Shown piece after piece: positions 1 to 12,000 of a stretch of 64,000 nucleotides of DNA. Under the pieces are notes generated by a model. That model worked only from the letters and a program-made list of their open reading frames with translations. It ran no database searches and had not been told where the DNA came from. A program made the translations under genes and the position numbers. Numbering within the stretch: the stretch's first letter is position 1; every line of letters begins with the position of its first letter. The DNA is from Megamerina dolium (taxonomy: Eukaryota > Arthropoda > Insecta > Diptera > Megamerinidae): contig OY978526.1 of the NCBI GenBank assembly GCA_963854835.1, positions 704,001 to 768,000 on the forward strand, written 5' to 3'.

Positions 1-2224
1 ACTACACTTTGCTGAGTTAAAATTTTTTTACGCTCATTATTCCACTCTTGAAATTAATGGAAAAAATTTGCATTATCACTACATTCAATTATTAATAGTG
101 GAGATGAATCCAAGTCCACTACGCATAAGTGTAACTGCATAGCTGAAAGTTTCACTAGTAAAAAACTAGTGGGGCTTAAAATTTAGTGCACTACCACAGC
201 TCTGACGGATCGTATATAGTAAGTTTGCAATTATTCTAAAAGTACCACAGCTTCAAAAGCGAAAGAGTGCAATTAGAAATTTGTGTAATCTGAATCGTCT
301 GTTCATGTGCTTTTTTTTTAGTTCCTCACTCCGCCTAGCTATCTAATGTACTTTGTTTGTCCTCTTGGTTTTCATGTGTTCAGGTCAAATAAATATGGTT
401 ATTATTATCGTAGTCCCATCTTTTGACTATTCGTTATATATCATACAAACGAACGTGCTATTCCTCTGATACGAAGCATCAGAAGTTCAGCTCAACCTAA
501 AGAACTAAACGTTAGGAAACCCCAGTGTACTTTGAGTTTGTGACTTTCTGTATGTTCGCACTATAACTGGTGCAATTATAGAGCGGGCGAGCTGAAAATT
601 GGTGCATCGCATTCGGTAATCGGGTCTCCATCCCGGAATAAGTAGGTCAAGGATTGTCACTTCAGTTACGCAAAACTCTCATACAAGTACATGCACTCAC
701 ACATTATACACGTAGGGTGTATGTGGGTTTCGTATGCTGTTACAACACCTGTGGGCTGGGCTATTAATGATTAATCATTTACTTGATAAATCTAAATATG
801 AATTATTCAGGAATTTTGATTAATCAAAATAATTTTTTAATTTTTTTTTATTTTTAAAATTTTATTTGGAAATAAAAATTTAAAAAGCATTCTCAAATAC
901 GTAACTTGAAAATCTATTGGGAAAAATATTATAAATATTTTTTAAATACTTTATTCGAATAATTTTATACGTATTAATAAAAATAATTTCAATTTTTGAA
1001 TATTCAAAATCAAGATTAGTCGAATAATTTCTTATTTGATAAATCAAAACTTTTAATAATCGAATAATTGATCATTAATTTTGATTAATCAAATTGTTAG
1101 ACTAAACGATTAATCACACAGCGCTGTTCTCAATATTTTAATATATTTTTTAGGAAACTGTATTTTTGTATTTTATTCTCGTTCCTTTTCACATGAACGA
1201 AAAAGTGATAATTTTATTACAAATTTAAGTACAGATCACTTTCGTGATCACTACAGATCACTTTCTCTGCCAAAGTCTTTTACCGTCTTTTCACTCGACC
1301 AAACTTCCATTTTGTATTGAAAGCAACAGCAATTCGGACTGGCTGCCAAAGATCGGTCTAATATTGGTTTTCAATAATGGCATAGTGCAATTTTGAAAAG
1401 TTATGATTATGAAAGGAATAAACGCACTGCTGCTATATTTAAACTCATAACCAAGAAACACCATAAATAAATATAACAATGGAATGCACCCACTTGTGCA
1501 TATTAATTATAATATTTAATAAAATATTTGTTCGAATGTAAGCAAAAAATTGTGAAAGCATAGCATACGCTCTCCTATGAACACAGGTATGTACTTAATG
1601 CCATTTTGAAACAAGCTAATGTGTGACCTATTTCTTGTATAATACAATATCCCACTGGAGACTAGCTTGGCGCGCCATATAACGCATTTTATAGGCATGT
1701 TCAAACAATATAAAACTGCATACCATAGATGTCAGATACACCCGTTTTTCAAGGGTTTTGTTATATTTTTTGCTAAACTTCAGAATTATTCAGTCGATTT
1801 TATATTTTCATACGACATAAAAAAGGGAAAATACATATTACGCTTATAACGATATACAACTTCCATAAAAACTGGCAGTAACATTGTAAATGAGCTACAG
1901 CAAAGTGTAAACGGGACTCACCCATTCATTGTAAAATTATCTCACTCTATATGTTATTTTGTAAATTTGTACGGGATCTATCTTAAATACTAGACATGGT
2001 ACGTCAATTTGTTACGAATCTACGTACCAAATATGATTTAAAGTTTTAAAAATGTTCGTGACTTTGTATGGGATCTTCATTAATTTCTGTCAATTTCTTG
2101 CAAGTTTAATAACTATGTATTTATTGCCCTAGAAGATATATTAACTTATTTATAATGGACTAAAATTTAGACAAATTCTTATGTTAGTCTATTTGATTAC
2201 GATTGCTTCTTGTAGGCATGGCTG
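1..2224. other. Gene-free AT-rich stretch, probably Fas1 intron
   Basis: No convincing coding region was seen; the short open frames lack homology or splice context. Positions about 775-1120 are extremely AT-rich, with repeated attaatca-type words. Around 600-690 there is a short segment (cccggaataagtaggtcaag and flanks) that resembles a piece inserted in the Harbinger pseudogene near 38930-39005, so it is probably a dispersed repeat. Because Fas1 reads leftwards and its third and fourth FAS1 domains are missing, this stretch most likely lies in a Fas1 intron. That is an inference. Confidence 0.5.
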
Positions 2225-2360
2225 ACCGATCGATCCCATTTAGGTAGCTCATGCCTTCAATAAAGCTCAATGTTTGTTCAAGTTATCATGCGAACCAGGC
2301 AGGGGATAGACAAATAGACATCTTTAAATTGAGTATGATGAAGATACTTTCGAGATTATT
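2225..2360. repeat. Dispersed repeat related to 62480-62620
   Basis: The run agctcaatgtttgttcaagt, followed by ttatcatgcgaaccaggcag, matches the segment near 62560-62610 (ctcaagttatcgtgcgaaccagccagg). Both are followed by a 'gacaaatagaca / gacagacagacg' run. This resembles a common degenerate dipteran repeat. No coding capacity was seen. Confidence 0.5.
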
Positions 2361-2606
2361 TAGGCTAATTAGTCTGGCAGTAGACTATATAAAATCCTCC
2401 GAAAAACGGTTTTTTGTACTTAGATATTTTTTATTTTGCGGGTGTATTTTAAATTTATAATATACAGGTTTGTATTGTTTGAGTAGGTTTATAATATACA
2501 CTATGTAGCGCATTAAGATAAAGTTATATTGGGAATTGTATAATCCTAGCAATAAGCGGAATACAACTATACATAGGTAATCGCAATTGAGAAGCCCAAG
2601 TATATA

Positions 2607-4229
2607 CAGTGAGCGACAAAAGTCTACGTACGGCGACCATTTCTGCTATCTGACATGTCCAAAAGCATAATGAAAAGAAGTAATGATGCAATTTTGTTTT
2701 AAATATGTTTTTATTATTACATAGCAAAAATTATCTTATTTCATTAAAAACTTAACAAGTTATTAACATAAAACGAAAAAAATTCAATGACAAAAGTCTA
2801 CGTACGATTTGAAAATCAAAAGGAAATACTTTGATAAGGCACTAAAAGTTAAAACAAGTCGTCGTTTAATATTTGGTTGAGCATCTATAACTGCTTGCAA
2901 ACGTCGGGGCATTGAAACGACTAAATTTTCGATTTCAAGGGCCGTTATTTGTTGCCATTCCTGTTGCAGCTTCTCTTTTAGTACTAGGGCACTAGTAATG
3001 TGATGTTTCCGTATCTTCCGCTCCAAAAGCTCCCAAACGTGTTCAATAATATTTAAGTCTGGGCTTTGAGGAGGTGAATACAGTTGTTGTGGAGCGTAGT
3101 AAAGCAGCCAGTCCCTCACGATGTGGGCGGTATGTTTTGGATCGCTATCCTGTTGGAAGATCCAACTCTCACCAAGGCATAGTTTATCAACCGATGCTTT
3201 TAAGTTTTGTTTCAAAATAGATTTATATTGAAAGCGGTCCATGTTACCCTCCACAAATACCAAATTTCCAACTCCAGATGCAGCGACAGCGCTCCAAACC
3301 ATTACACTCCCACCGCCATGCTTCACCGTAGGAACTAAGTGTGGTTCATTGCGGTATTTGGTTTTCTCCAAATTTTGGCTCTACCGTCACTTCCAAATAA
3401 ATTGTATTTTGACTCATCTGTAAATAATACTCGTTTCCAGAAATCAATTCCCTTGTCTAAATGCTTTTACGCGAATTCCAAACGAAGTTTGCGATTTTTT
3501 TCACTTATATACGGTTTCCTACGCGGAGTTCTGCTGTGAAACTCATTATTATTCAAGGCTCTTTGAACTGTTCGTAGATGCACATTTGTATTTGACCTAG
3601 TTGCTAGCTCTGCGGCCAACTTAGTGCCTGCCACTTTCGGATTTTGATCCACTTCTTTCAAAATGAACGATACATCTCTGCGACTCAGCTTCTTTGGGCG
3701 ACCACTACGCGGTTTATTTTCAAGACTATTCGTTTTTTTGTAGTTATTGAATATTGTTTGAACTGTTGATTTTGTTAAATTTAATAAGCTTGATATTTCA
3801 CCATACGATTTGTTTTCATTTCTATACTTTACTACTAAGTTTCGCAAATCAATTGATATTTCTTTACGGGAAGCCATTGTCACAACCACGAACTTCTGGA
3901 AACAGCCAAAATACAACTAAATGCAATCCAAGTATGTCTATTACCAAGCAAAACAGCAAAATGTAACTAGCGGTACTTTCCCGTTATTGCGCCGCAACAC
4001 ACAACAAAAAAGAAGCGTGGAATGCGCGCCGTATGTAGACTTTTGTCATTGAATTTTTTTCGTTTTATGTTAATAACTTGTTAAGTTTTTAATGAAATAA
4101 GATAATTTTTGCTATGTAATGATAAAAACAGATTTAAAACAAAATTGCATCATTACTTCTTTTCATTATGCTTTTGGACATGTCAGATAGCCGAAATGGT
4201 CGCCGTATGTAGACTTTTGTAGCTCACTG
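2607..4229 (-). mobile_element. Tc1-like transposon with long IR/DR ends
   Basis: A 1623-bp Tc1/mariner-superfamily element starts CAGTGAGC and ends GCTCACTG, flanked by TA at 2605-2606 and 4230-4231. The terminal inverted repeats are about 210 bp long. Each holds two direct copies of a motif like acaaaagtctacgtacg, one at the tip and one about 180 bp inward, which is the IR/DR layout known from several Tc1 elements. The two arms are nearly identical, which suggests fairly recent insertion. It carries one transposase gene on the minus strand with two breaks, and lies in a Fas1 intron. Confidence 0.95.
2784..3877 (-). pseudogene. Tc1 DD34E transposase, one stop and one frameshift
   Basis: The start is the ATG at 3877 (MASRKEI). 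The N-terminal part has the paired-type HTH region, with a GRPKKLS motif between the two helix-turn-helix parts. Catalytic residues are visible: D in FTDESKY (near 3410), D in QQDSDPKH and E in DLNIIEHVWE, with 34 residues between the second D and the E. Two lesions are seen. An in-frame TAA at about 3465-3467 stands where the family has lysine, and a frameshift at about 3340-3365 lies just before the conserved HLVPTVKHGGGS block. Otherwise the reading is close to full family length (about 340 aa). The copy cannot make transposase as read, although its ends look mobilisable in trans. Confidence 0.9.
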
Positions 4230-4418
4230 TATGTACATAAACTTGCGTATGTGGAAACTACACATTTTGCATATGTGGATATGAGTTTCTTTTTCTCAAA
4301 ATGTGTTGGAATAAAATGTGTTCTCACAATTAGACTATCTATCTAGAACTGTAGATATGTAAGTGTATATATTTGTGTGTATATAACTTTCCACAAAAAA
4401 TAAAATTTCATATCGTAC

Positions 4419-5616
4419 CTGCAAAAATTGCGTGACAGTTGTGTCAATGATCATCAATGGACGATGAATTAGATGCGCAACACCATTGCGAACAGGTATG
4501 TTTCCACGCACAATTTCAGCCAAAACAACTCCTGTCGAATGTTTAGCATCTCCAAGAATAGTATTCGATTTCACATACACTAATATTAAAGGCAAATACC
4601 AACAACTCAATTAGTAGTGGATTTATGAATACACATAAGTATATAAATTGAATTAAATATACTTGGGTACGTACTTTTTCCATCCTTTTGTTTAAAAAAG
4701 CTAACCGTCACCTTGATGTTATCTTCAAATGCCGCAGTCGTCTGTGGCACTTCCACTGGTGCAGCCGATGTAAAAATCACGTTATTTAAAATAACGTGGC
4801 CATCAATAACTTTATGATCTACCAAACTACTGCGCGTAGTTTGCTAAAAATACATATGTGAAAATGTCGCTTAAAATAAACAACAATACAAGCGCTTACT
4901 TTGAAACCTTCATCAACAGGTATGAGAAAAGTGTGCCCACCGGGTGATTGGTATAAGCTCTCTTTGCGCATAAGAGTTACTTGTGAGCGATACGACCTGA
5001 AATTGAATATAAATTATATAGCCTTAATTTTCAAGCACATCTAATAGTTTCCAAAATCTCTCACCTTAGTCGATTATCACCGATGTTCATTAGATCAGCT
5101 TGTTGTAGGAATTGAAATGCATCTGGATTTTTTATATCAGTTTTAGAAGTAGGCAGCGTTGTTAGAGGGACCAGAACCTCATCGATAACGTGCATAACCT
5201 TATGGAAGAAAAGAGTAGATTTTAAATTGAGAATGACATGATTCTCCATCAACTACCTGACGTTCACCAAAAGCATTGATCATCTGCACAGATAGTGATG
5301 GTATGATTCTCGCATTATTTATGTATATATCACCATTACGATTTTTTGTTACATATAATGGAGGATTTCCACTCATATCGGAGGGTATAAACTTGGGAAG
5401 CTCATCCTGTGACATTGCGGATGTTGCTAACCGAACGATTAATAAATTTATTTACAATTTTAAAGTTTAATATTTTTCATACTTACACATATGGTACAAT
5501 ACGTGTGTTGTGCCATGATGTCTTTGAAATGCTTCATTCGTGGGCACGAATACAGTGCATGAACGTAGTGCTAATGTAGAGTTGGCTATACGATCTTGTT
5601 CCAACAGGCTGTAAAA
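4419..5616 (-). CDS. Fas1: Fasciclin 1, exons 2-7 (FAS1 domains 1 and 2)
   Basis: Fasciclin 1 is a cell-surface, usually GPI-linked homophilic adhesion protein of axons, built from four FAS1 domains. Exons read on the minus strand are 5616-5487, 5426-5257, 5198-5065, 4996-4900, 4843-4675 and 4579-4419. All have GT-AG junctions and the frame closes across all six (861 nt). Domain 1 has the H1 box (TVFVPTNEAF) and the H2-type ending (VMHVIDEVLVP). Domain 2 has H1 as FLIPVDEGFK and ends near HRPLMIIDTT. The last exon here ends with a donor at 4419, so domains 3 and 4 and the C-terminal signal lie further left and were not found. The matching first exon is at 18188-18310. Family assignment is secure; the symbol rests on close resemblance to Drosophila Fas1. 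Confidence 0.93.
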
Positions 5617-5949
5617 CTGTAGATAAAAATTGTTGATGTAGTGTTTAATTTTTTTTTTAATTATTAATGTATATGATACTTGCGAATACTATATAAAAAA
5701 ATAAAATGAGTAGGTATACATAATATAGGTATAAGCCAATGATTATGTGTTTGCATATTTTTAATCCCAACTGGTCGCGTAAATTTAATAAATAAAACTT
5801 TGTTTTAGCAATTTGATTTAATATTTTATTATTTACATGATTTGAGGTATTTCTTCATATGAGAGATCTCTTGACATATTGACAATACTTCTCAAAACCA
5901 AGAACTCAACATTAGTGAATTTAAGAAGATTGAGATTGTCCTGAAACCT
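5617..5949. other. Start of the 12.6-kb Fas1 intron
   Basis: AT-rich, with the acceptor (ttatctacag) for the downstream exon ending at 5617. No other feature was recognised before the R1-type remains. Confidence 0.6.
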
Positions 5950-5960
5950 CTGCTACATTT

Positions 5961-8340
5961 TTGATGAAATTAAGCAACGACAGACCTAAGGATGGAGAGT
6001 GTTTATACGCATATGCCGCAACCCTGATAACAACTTCAATGACTCGATGGAAAAACTCGTCAACTGAGCAAATAGCTGTATCCACAGTTCATTCATTCAC
6101 CAATGGTAGACCATTGGTGAATGAAGCGAGAGGAAAATCACCCATAATAGTCGGGTGTAACTTTAATGCCTGGACTATGGAGTGGCGTAGTGTACGCACG
6201 AATCGTAGAGGAACACTAGTCTTAGAAGCCTTCGCCTGTTTAGATATGGTGGTCCTGAAGATTGGTAATGAATTCACATTCGATAACGAAAAAGGAGGAT
6301 CGGTTGTGAATATTACATTCGCAAGAAGTGCGTTAGCAAGATCTATGGAATGGAAAGTGTCGGATGTATATACACATAGCGACCATATAGCTATTGTGTT
6401 CAATACGAAACCTGCTGCGAGGTTCCAGTTACGCAGAACACAAGCAAAAGCACAAACAAAAGGCTGGAAGGTTAAAAAACTTGATATGGACGTTTTAGAA
6501 TACGTCCTTGATGGTCTGCATACAATCGAAGTCAATGCTAAAAAACAAGGTGCGCATGTAATGCGATTACTTGAGAACGCATGTAACGCAGCAATGTCAC
6601 GACAGGGGAAAAGTAACGGAAATTACCAGTTTACTGGTGGATCGAAGATATAGCTAACCTACTCTCACAATGTCATAGACACCGCAGAATGCAACAGAGG
6701 CATAGAACAATATGGCAAATTTGCAATAACAGTACCAGTCGATAAGAAAACTGCTACGAAAGGCGATATCCAAGAGCAAAAGCCTCTTCTTAACCTAATT
6801 GATGAAGTGCAGAACAATCCATGGTGGAGCGTGTACAGGATTGTGCAGAATAAAGTTAATAGTAATAATGCTAATTCCTCCATATGAGCGATCATAATGT
6901 CAAAAATCGTAAATGGCCTATTCCCACAACAGAGCTCATTAGTGGTTGAATCTGAAATCCAAGTTGATACAGACACAATTCCACTTGTAACCCCAGATGA
7001 AGTTGCCATTAAAATGAAACCAGAAGTTTTTGCGCAGCTATATACGGCCTGCTTTAGAGATAGGTCATTTCCACGTCGGTGGAAACGTGTATTAATCCCC
7101 AAAGGCGATTCAGGAAAAAGCGCAGCACTGTCGATGCGATTGGAAAAGTTTGTAAAATTGCAAAAAAAGCAATGGAAGGGAAAAGATGGAGGGGGAGAGA
7201 GAGAGAGAGAGATGAGCTCTTGTAACCCTAGATATCAAAATTGCTTTTAATTCAGTAAATTGGGCGTATACACTAAATGCTTTTTGACGTATCCATGCAC
7301 CAGGGTACTTAATTCGAATAATTTCAAGTTATTTTAAAAGTAGAACTCTGTACTATGACACAGAAGAAGGACCAAAGCAGTATAAGGTGACGGGTGGAGT
7401 ACCGCAAGGCTCGGTACTGAAAACACTTCTTTGGAATATTATGTACGATGGTATACTTAAAATACAGAAGCCGATAGGAGTAGATATCATTGGGTATGCA
7501 GACGATATCGCTATCACGGTAGTTCCAAAAACCCTACCGGAAATTAGACCAAACGCTTAAAAACAAATAAAAGTGTTAAACAGTGGCTTGAAATTGCGGA
7601 ACTAAATCTAGCGCATCATAAAACCGAAGCAGTATTAATGAGTAGCCGGAAGAAGGTAGAGCATATTGATGTGCGTGTTGGTAACCACATCATATCCTCC
7701 AAGCGGCATTATCGAGGCTCATGCCGAACTTTGGTGGACCACGTCAACCGATTAGGAATCTAGTCACAGACATCAACACATCGATAATAATGCATGCTGC
7801 ACCAGTGTGGACTACAGCGACAGGTTGTAAGTCTTACATGAGAGGGATCACAGCGGCATATAGATCATAATGTGATAATGCGGGCCGATTTCATGTTGAC
7901 ATCATAGCAACCCACGCGCAGTCAATTCGCGATAATAAGAAACTATCGCAAGCTGAGAGGATAGAATTGGAGAATATAATTAACCATAGTGAACGAGTAT
8001 GTCAATATAGATGGCATGTATCGACGAAAGGGCGGTGGACATATTCACTGGTACCCAATATAAACATGGAGAGGTCCATTACCACCTGACCCAGTTCCTC
8101 AGTGGCCATGGTTGCTTTAGAGAATATTTATATAAACACAAACACATTCATGACCCGTGGTGTCTCTATTGCAAGCACGAAATCGAGAACGCTCAACATG
8201 TGCTATTGAAATGCGTCAGATTTGAAAGTGAACGCTCTCAGCTTGAACGGTTAATGCTACAATCGTTAACACTAGAGGGACTTATCCAATACATGCTCTC
8301 CTCGAAAGAAGCATGGGACTCGCCCCCCAGAAATCGCTAA
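5961..8340 (+). pseudogene. R1-type endonuclease/reverse transcriptase remnant
   Basis: The endonuclease part shows FNAWTMEWRS, NRRGTLVLEAF and YTHSDHIAIVF. The usual D of GDFNA and of VVDITF read as N here, so the nuclease would be dead even without the breaks. Reverse-transcriptase motifs are LDIKIAFNSVNW near 7225-7260, GVPQGSVL near 7394 and GYADDIAIT near 7492. The C-terminal part has HGEVHYHLTQFLSGHGCF and a C-x2-C...H...C cluster (CLYCKHEIENAQHVLLKC), as in R1-clade proteins. The frames do not join, so this is a pseudogene. Confidence 0.88.
6092..6125. repeat. Perfect 16-bp hairpin in the R1 endonuclease
   Basis: The arm ttcattcaccaatggt at 6092-6107 is repeated as its exact reverse complement at 6110-6125, with two bases between. 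It falls where the endonuclease N-terminus is scrambled, so it probably arose as a local inverted duplication. Confidence 0.85.
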
Positions 8341-8859
8341 AATAATGATGCAAAGATTACGATGTGATGAGCAGGCAGCACGTATCAGAAATAGCGGAGA
8401 GTGAATAGAACTCAAAATCCTGTCTTGCGAAGAAATTCCTTGACTGGCGGTACCGCAAAGATGAACAGGACAGTGATATCAGGGGAGGTGGTTTTAGTAC
8501 GTAGATATATATTGGGACATAGCCACAATGTGTGAATCGTGCTTGCTGAGTAGTACGGTAGTAGATACTACTTAGTATCTATGAAGATTTCCACCTTCCA
8601 GCGTATCGAAGCAAAAAAAAAAAAACGGTACTAGCTCATATTTCTCAGTTTGAGCCTCGAGTTCATCATCTCACGTTTACTGCAGATATCGATACCAGAA
8701 ATCGGTTGCAACAAGAACTGAAGGCTATGTCGTTTTTAAAAAAGAAATCTGTTACGCAGAATGACGTGTGCGTCCCAGATATCAAACGTCATCGTCAACG
8801 GAACCACGAGTTGACTTATGCGTTGTCAGTGCGCCTATCGGGCCATTGGTTCACTCCGG

Positions 8860-9125
8860 TGAGAAATTTACATTTTTTATACAATACGGCAATTTTGATT
8901 GTTCACGTATCCATTCAACCAGAAATGAGCGTCATCGCTGAACACAAGAAAGTCCACTATGCACTTTCTTAACCGAGCAAGAATTTGGATAATAAAATTC
9001 AATAATCTGCAACCGTTGTTCGTTTGTAAATCGATTCATGGTTAAATTATAGACCTAACTGAACACATTTGTCAGTAACATGTTACACGAAAACAGCGGA
9101 GCTGCCAAAAACAGTGTTGCCCTGT
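8860..9125 (-). mobile_element. Fragment of a DD41D mariner, internally deleted
   Basis: Read on the minus strand it begins near 9125 (gggtacagggcaacactgtt), then has the leader (cagctccgctgttttcgtgt) and start region (ATGAATCGATTTACAAACGA) found in the element at 16125-17356. It then jumps to the catalytic-core stretch encoding DDAHFWLNGY. About 350 bp between the N-terminus and the first catalytic D are missing. It carries no intact frame. Inserted in the Fas1 intron. Confidence 0.75.
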
Positions 9126-9204
9126 ACCCTGTATAAAAAATAAATAAATAAATATGTGGCACTTAAAGCCGAAGGTTCTCTTGCATTACATTAAATTGCA
9201 TTAA

Positions 9205-9395
9205 ATTTTGGACAGTGTTAAAAGGGACCTACTTATTTTAGCCTGCTCCGAACGGCAGAAATCTTGCGACATCACTTCTTCTGAGCTTTGTCACAGAATT
9301 CATTTTGAAGCTTTTTTATGGCAAATTCTTATTGCCGGAAGAATTGCCAATTGCTTGCAGACATGTGGATACCGTTCGAAAGAAAAATTACCTTA
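9205..9395 (-). repeat. tRNA-derived SINE, 5'-truncated copy
   Basis: The reverse strand matches the body and tail of the SINE at 33089-33380 (caattggcaattcttccgg, tgacaaag..., ctaaaataagtaggtccc and the tail ctgtccaaaattt). The tRNA-like head is absent. Similarity to the 44888 and 59990 copies is clear by eye. Confidence 0.75.
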
Positions 9396-10033
9396 GATGT
9401 CGCGCATTTTAATTGCCTTTAGAACAAGCTTGATTTGATTGCACTTAATAGTTCGGCAATAACATTTTTTGAATGAAGTGATACCCCAAAATCACAAAAT
9501 TGCCGTTATTGCAAAAACCTTCCACTCAGGAGGTTCTTATTAACTCTCCCCTAAGCATGGATTTCTTGGTATTTTTTCAAGATAATTAATTGTAAAGTAG
9601 TGTTATTATTAATTTATATACAATACTTTCTGAGTGAACGAATGTTTCAGTTGTTGTAATTGAATTTACTATTATCACATTCAGGCTATGGAAACCTGTT
9701 CGGAGCAGCAGCTGATATAGCAGTTAAATAATCTATTTTTAGCCACTATCCTGCACGGTTGATCAAAAATGCATTCCTATTCTAACATTACTCATTAATT
9801 ATGCTATTATTCTATTCTAACATTACTCGCAATGTCTTTTCCCCTCTCTGCTATGCTTTGCTCTAATATATATGTATATGAGTACAAATAGACTATAGCT
9901 TAGCCGAAGTTTGTTAATTTAAATCAGATCGTTTTTGCTGATCGTTTAACTAAGTGCACATCAAACATACACACACTCAATGTAAATTGGGTACAGTTAA
10001 GCACATGGCCACGTACTATTTAAATTGTTAATA
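9396..10033. other. Intronic stretch without recognised features
   Basis: Only AT-rich sequence was seen. The phrase acacactcaatgtaaattgg near 9990 resembles the tip of the adjacent mariner element and may be a second, broken end. Confidence 0.4.
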
Positions 10034-10801
10034 TTGAGTGTGTGAATTAGTAACCGGCCATTTACGTTAGATGGCGCCACGCATGAGCGCAATGTCGTAC
10101 ATCATTGTACGAAATGTCAAAAGTTTTCGATTTGGTTGTGCGCATTACATTTATTGCATGTTCGAAATGCCGCTTGAAAGCCACAAAAACAAGATATGTT
10201 TGTGTCGAATGGTAACGGGTGACGAAAATTAGATATACTACGACAATTCCAAGCGCAAAAAATCGTATGTCAAGCCTGGGCAACCAGCTGAATCGACGCC
10301 TAAGTCAAATATTCACGGCGCCAAGGTAATGCTCTGTATTTGATGGGATTTAAGCTACTAGAACCTGATCGAACCATTACGGGAGAGCTGTACCGACAAA
10401 AATTGATGCGGTTGAAGAGATCAGTGATCGAGAAACTGCCGGAATATGCGACCAGTCACAAACTATCTTGCTAATAGCGGATGGGAAGTTTTACCCGACG
10501 CACTGTATAGCCCAGACCTGGCGCCTTCAGATTACCATTTGTTTCGGTCCATGCAGAACGCCCTTAATGGAATACTCTTCACTTCAGTCACCGGTATCAA
10601 AAATTGGCTCGATTCGTTTTTGGCCGCCAAGCCAAGCCGGCCGCCAAGTTCTTTTGAGATGGAACCCATAAATTGCCAGAAATTTGTGGAAATGTCAGTT
10701 TCTGATGGAAAATACTTTGAATGACATGATTTTTACAGAATTCTTAAAAATAAATGATTTTTGAGTGCTAAAAAAGACCGGCTTTTAATTCACACACCCA
10801 A
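10034..10801 (+). mobile_element. Internally deleted mariner (DD34D type)
   Basis: A 768-bp element begins TTGAGTGTGTGAATTA and ends in the complement TAATTCACACACCCAA, flanked by TA at 10032-10033 and 10802-10803. The interior holds a broken mariner transposase, first part lost. It shows MVTGDEN near the first catalytic D, LEPDRTITGELYRQKLMRLK, and then [17 protein letters not shown], the conserved mariner block with the third D. The second catalytic D region (HDNARPH type) is deleted near 10440. It lies in the Fas1 intron and cannot move itself. Confidence 0.88.
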
Positions 10802-11212
10802 TATAAGTTAAGTTAAAATTGAATCGAAATTTATTTTGTTTTTTCTATTCATTTTTCTATTCACAATTCACTCTGACATCAGCCAAGTGTTACATTAAAA
10901 AAAAATTTTAAAAAAATGTTTTTTAAAAAGTGCTTTCCTTTAACTTAAAAGAAAAGAAAAACTTTCAAAAAAATAAAAATCTTTAATGCCAAACATAATC
11001 AGAAAATTAATTTTACAATCCGTTGTCTCGAAAATGTTAAAGAACAGCATAGGCGGTCAGTGTAATTAACTTTGTCAAACAGTGTAATTACACTTTGTTT
11101 GAAAAAGCCCCCATGCTTTCCTTCCCCCAAATTCGAATCCCTTTAAACCAGCCAACTGCGAAACATCGGCCAGGTATGTGAAGAGACACGTAAGTAAGTT
11201 AACAAGTCGAAA

Positions 11213-11398
11213 AATATAACTAAATTGTTTATTTATGGGGAAAGGTAAGGGATAATATTTATAAATTGTAAAATTATATATAAAACTGCCGAATAGCTAA
11301 ATTGTAATATAACTAAATTGTTTATTTATGGGGAAAGGTAAGGGATAATATTTATAAATTGTAAAATTATATATAAAACTGCCGAATAGCTAAATGGT
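11213..11398. repeat. 93-bp direct tandem duplication
   Basis: Two adjacent near-identical copies with period 93 (taaattgtttatttatgggg at 11221 and again at 11314). Divergence is almost nil, so the duplication is recent or the assembly has doubled the unit. Confidence 0.9.
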
Positions 11399-11864
11399 AG
11401 AAAAATTTCACTTCATTATATTAAATAGGTTCAGAGAAATAGGATCCTTAAAGTGAAACTTTTTTTTATTTAAACAATAAACGAAACGGTCAAATTGTCA
11501 AAGATAAACATGTATTGTCTCCTAGAAGACACATGTGTACAAATTTTCATTATTTTCTGACTATTAGAAGTTAGTTTATTTAGCATTGCAAGATTCTACC
11601 CTTCATAAGGAAGTTAAATAAAAGACGCTTTCAAATGAAGACACACTTCTAATTTGCTACGGCTATAAATAATACAAAAAAACGGATCATTTTTTCTCCG
11701 TAACTAAAGTGTGTTTTTCTAATATGTCATTCTTCCCGCATTCGCGCTTTATGTTACTTAAAGCTATGCTGTGATTTTTAAAACGTAATAGAGTTCAAGA
11801 CAACTCAGTAGGAGAGCATGTATGCCAGCAGTCTGGTATGCCAGGATGGTAGCTGACAAACTTT

Positions 11865-12000
11865 GAAGCATGCCAGAATACCTTTAATTGATAGCTTCAA
11901 AAAGACAATTTGAATGAACCTAAACGTAAAACCTTCCGGCATCCCGATATCATCGGATTGCGAGGGAAAAAAAATATGCGTATTGGCCTTAAGGCAGCGA
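11865..12000. repeat. Dispersed repeat shared with 42150-42310
   Basis: Shared words in the same order include ttgatagcttcaaaaag, aaaaccttc(c/t)ggc and ttgcgagg. Both copies are degenerate and no ends were found. Confidence 0.55.

Larger units (their letters stand above)
5950..8622 (+). mobile_element. Decayed R1-clade non-LTR retrotransposon
   Basis: Remains of a LINE-type ORF2 run left to right: an apurinic-like endonuclease (about 5961-6653), reverse transcriptase pieces (about 6890-7560) and a C-terminal cysteine/histidine domain (8011-8340). A 3' tail follows, ending in an A-run at 8610-8622. The fingers and palm are broken by frameshifts, stops and a GA-repeat expansion near 7194-7211. 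The 3' region contains gtatctatgaagatttccac before the A-run. It is inserted in the Fas1 intron in the sense opposite to Fas1. Clade assignment comes from the endonuclease and C-terminal motifs and is likely, not proven. Confidence 0.85.
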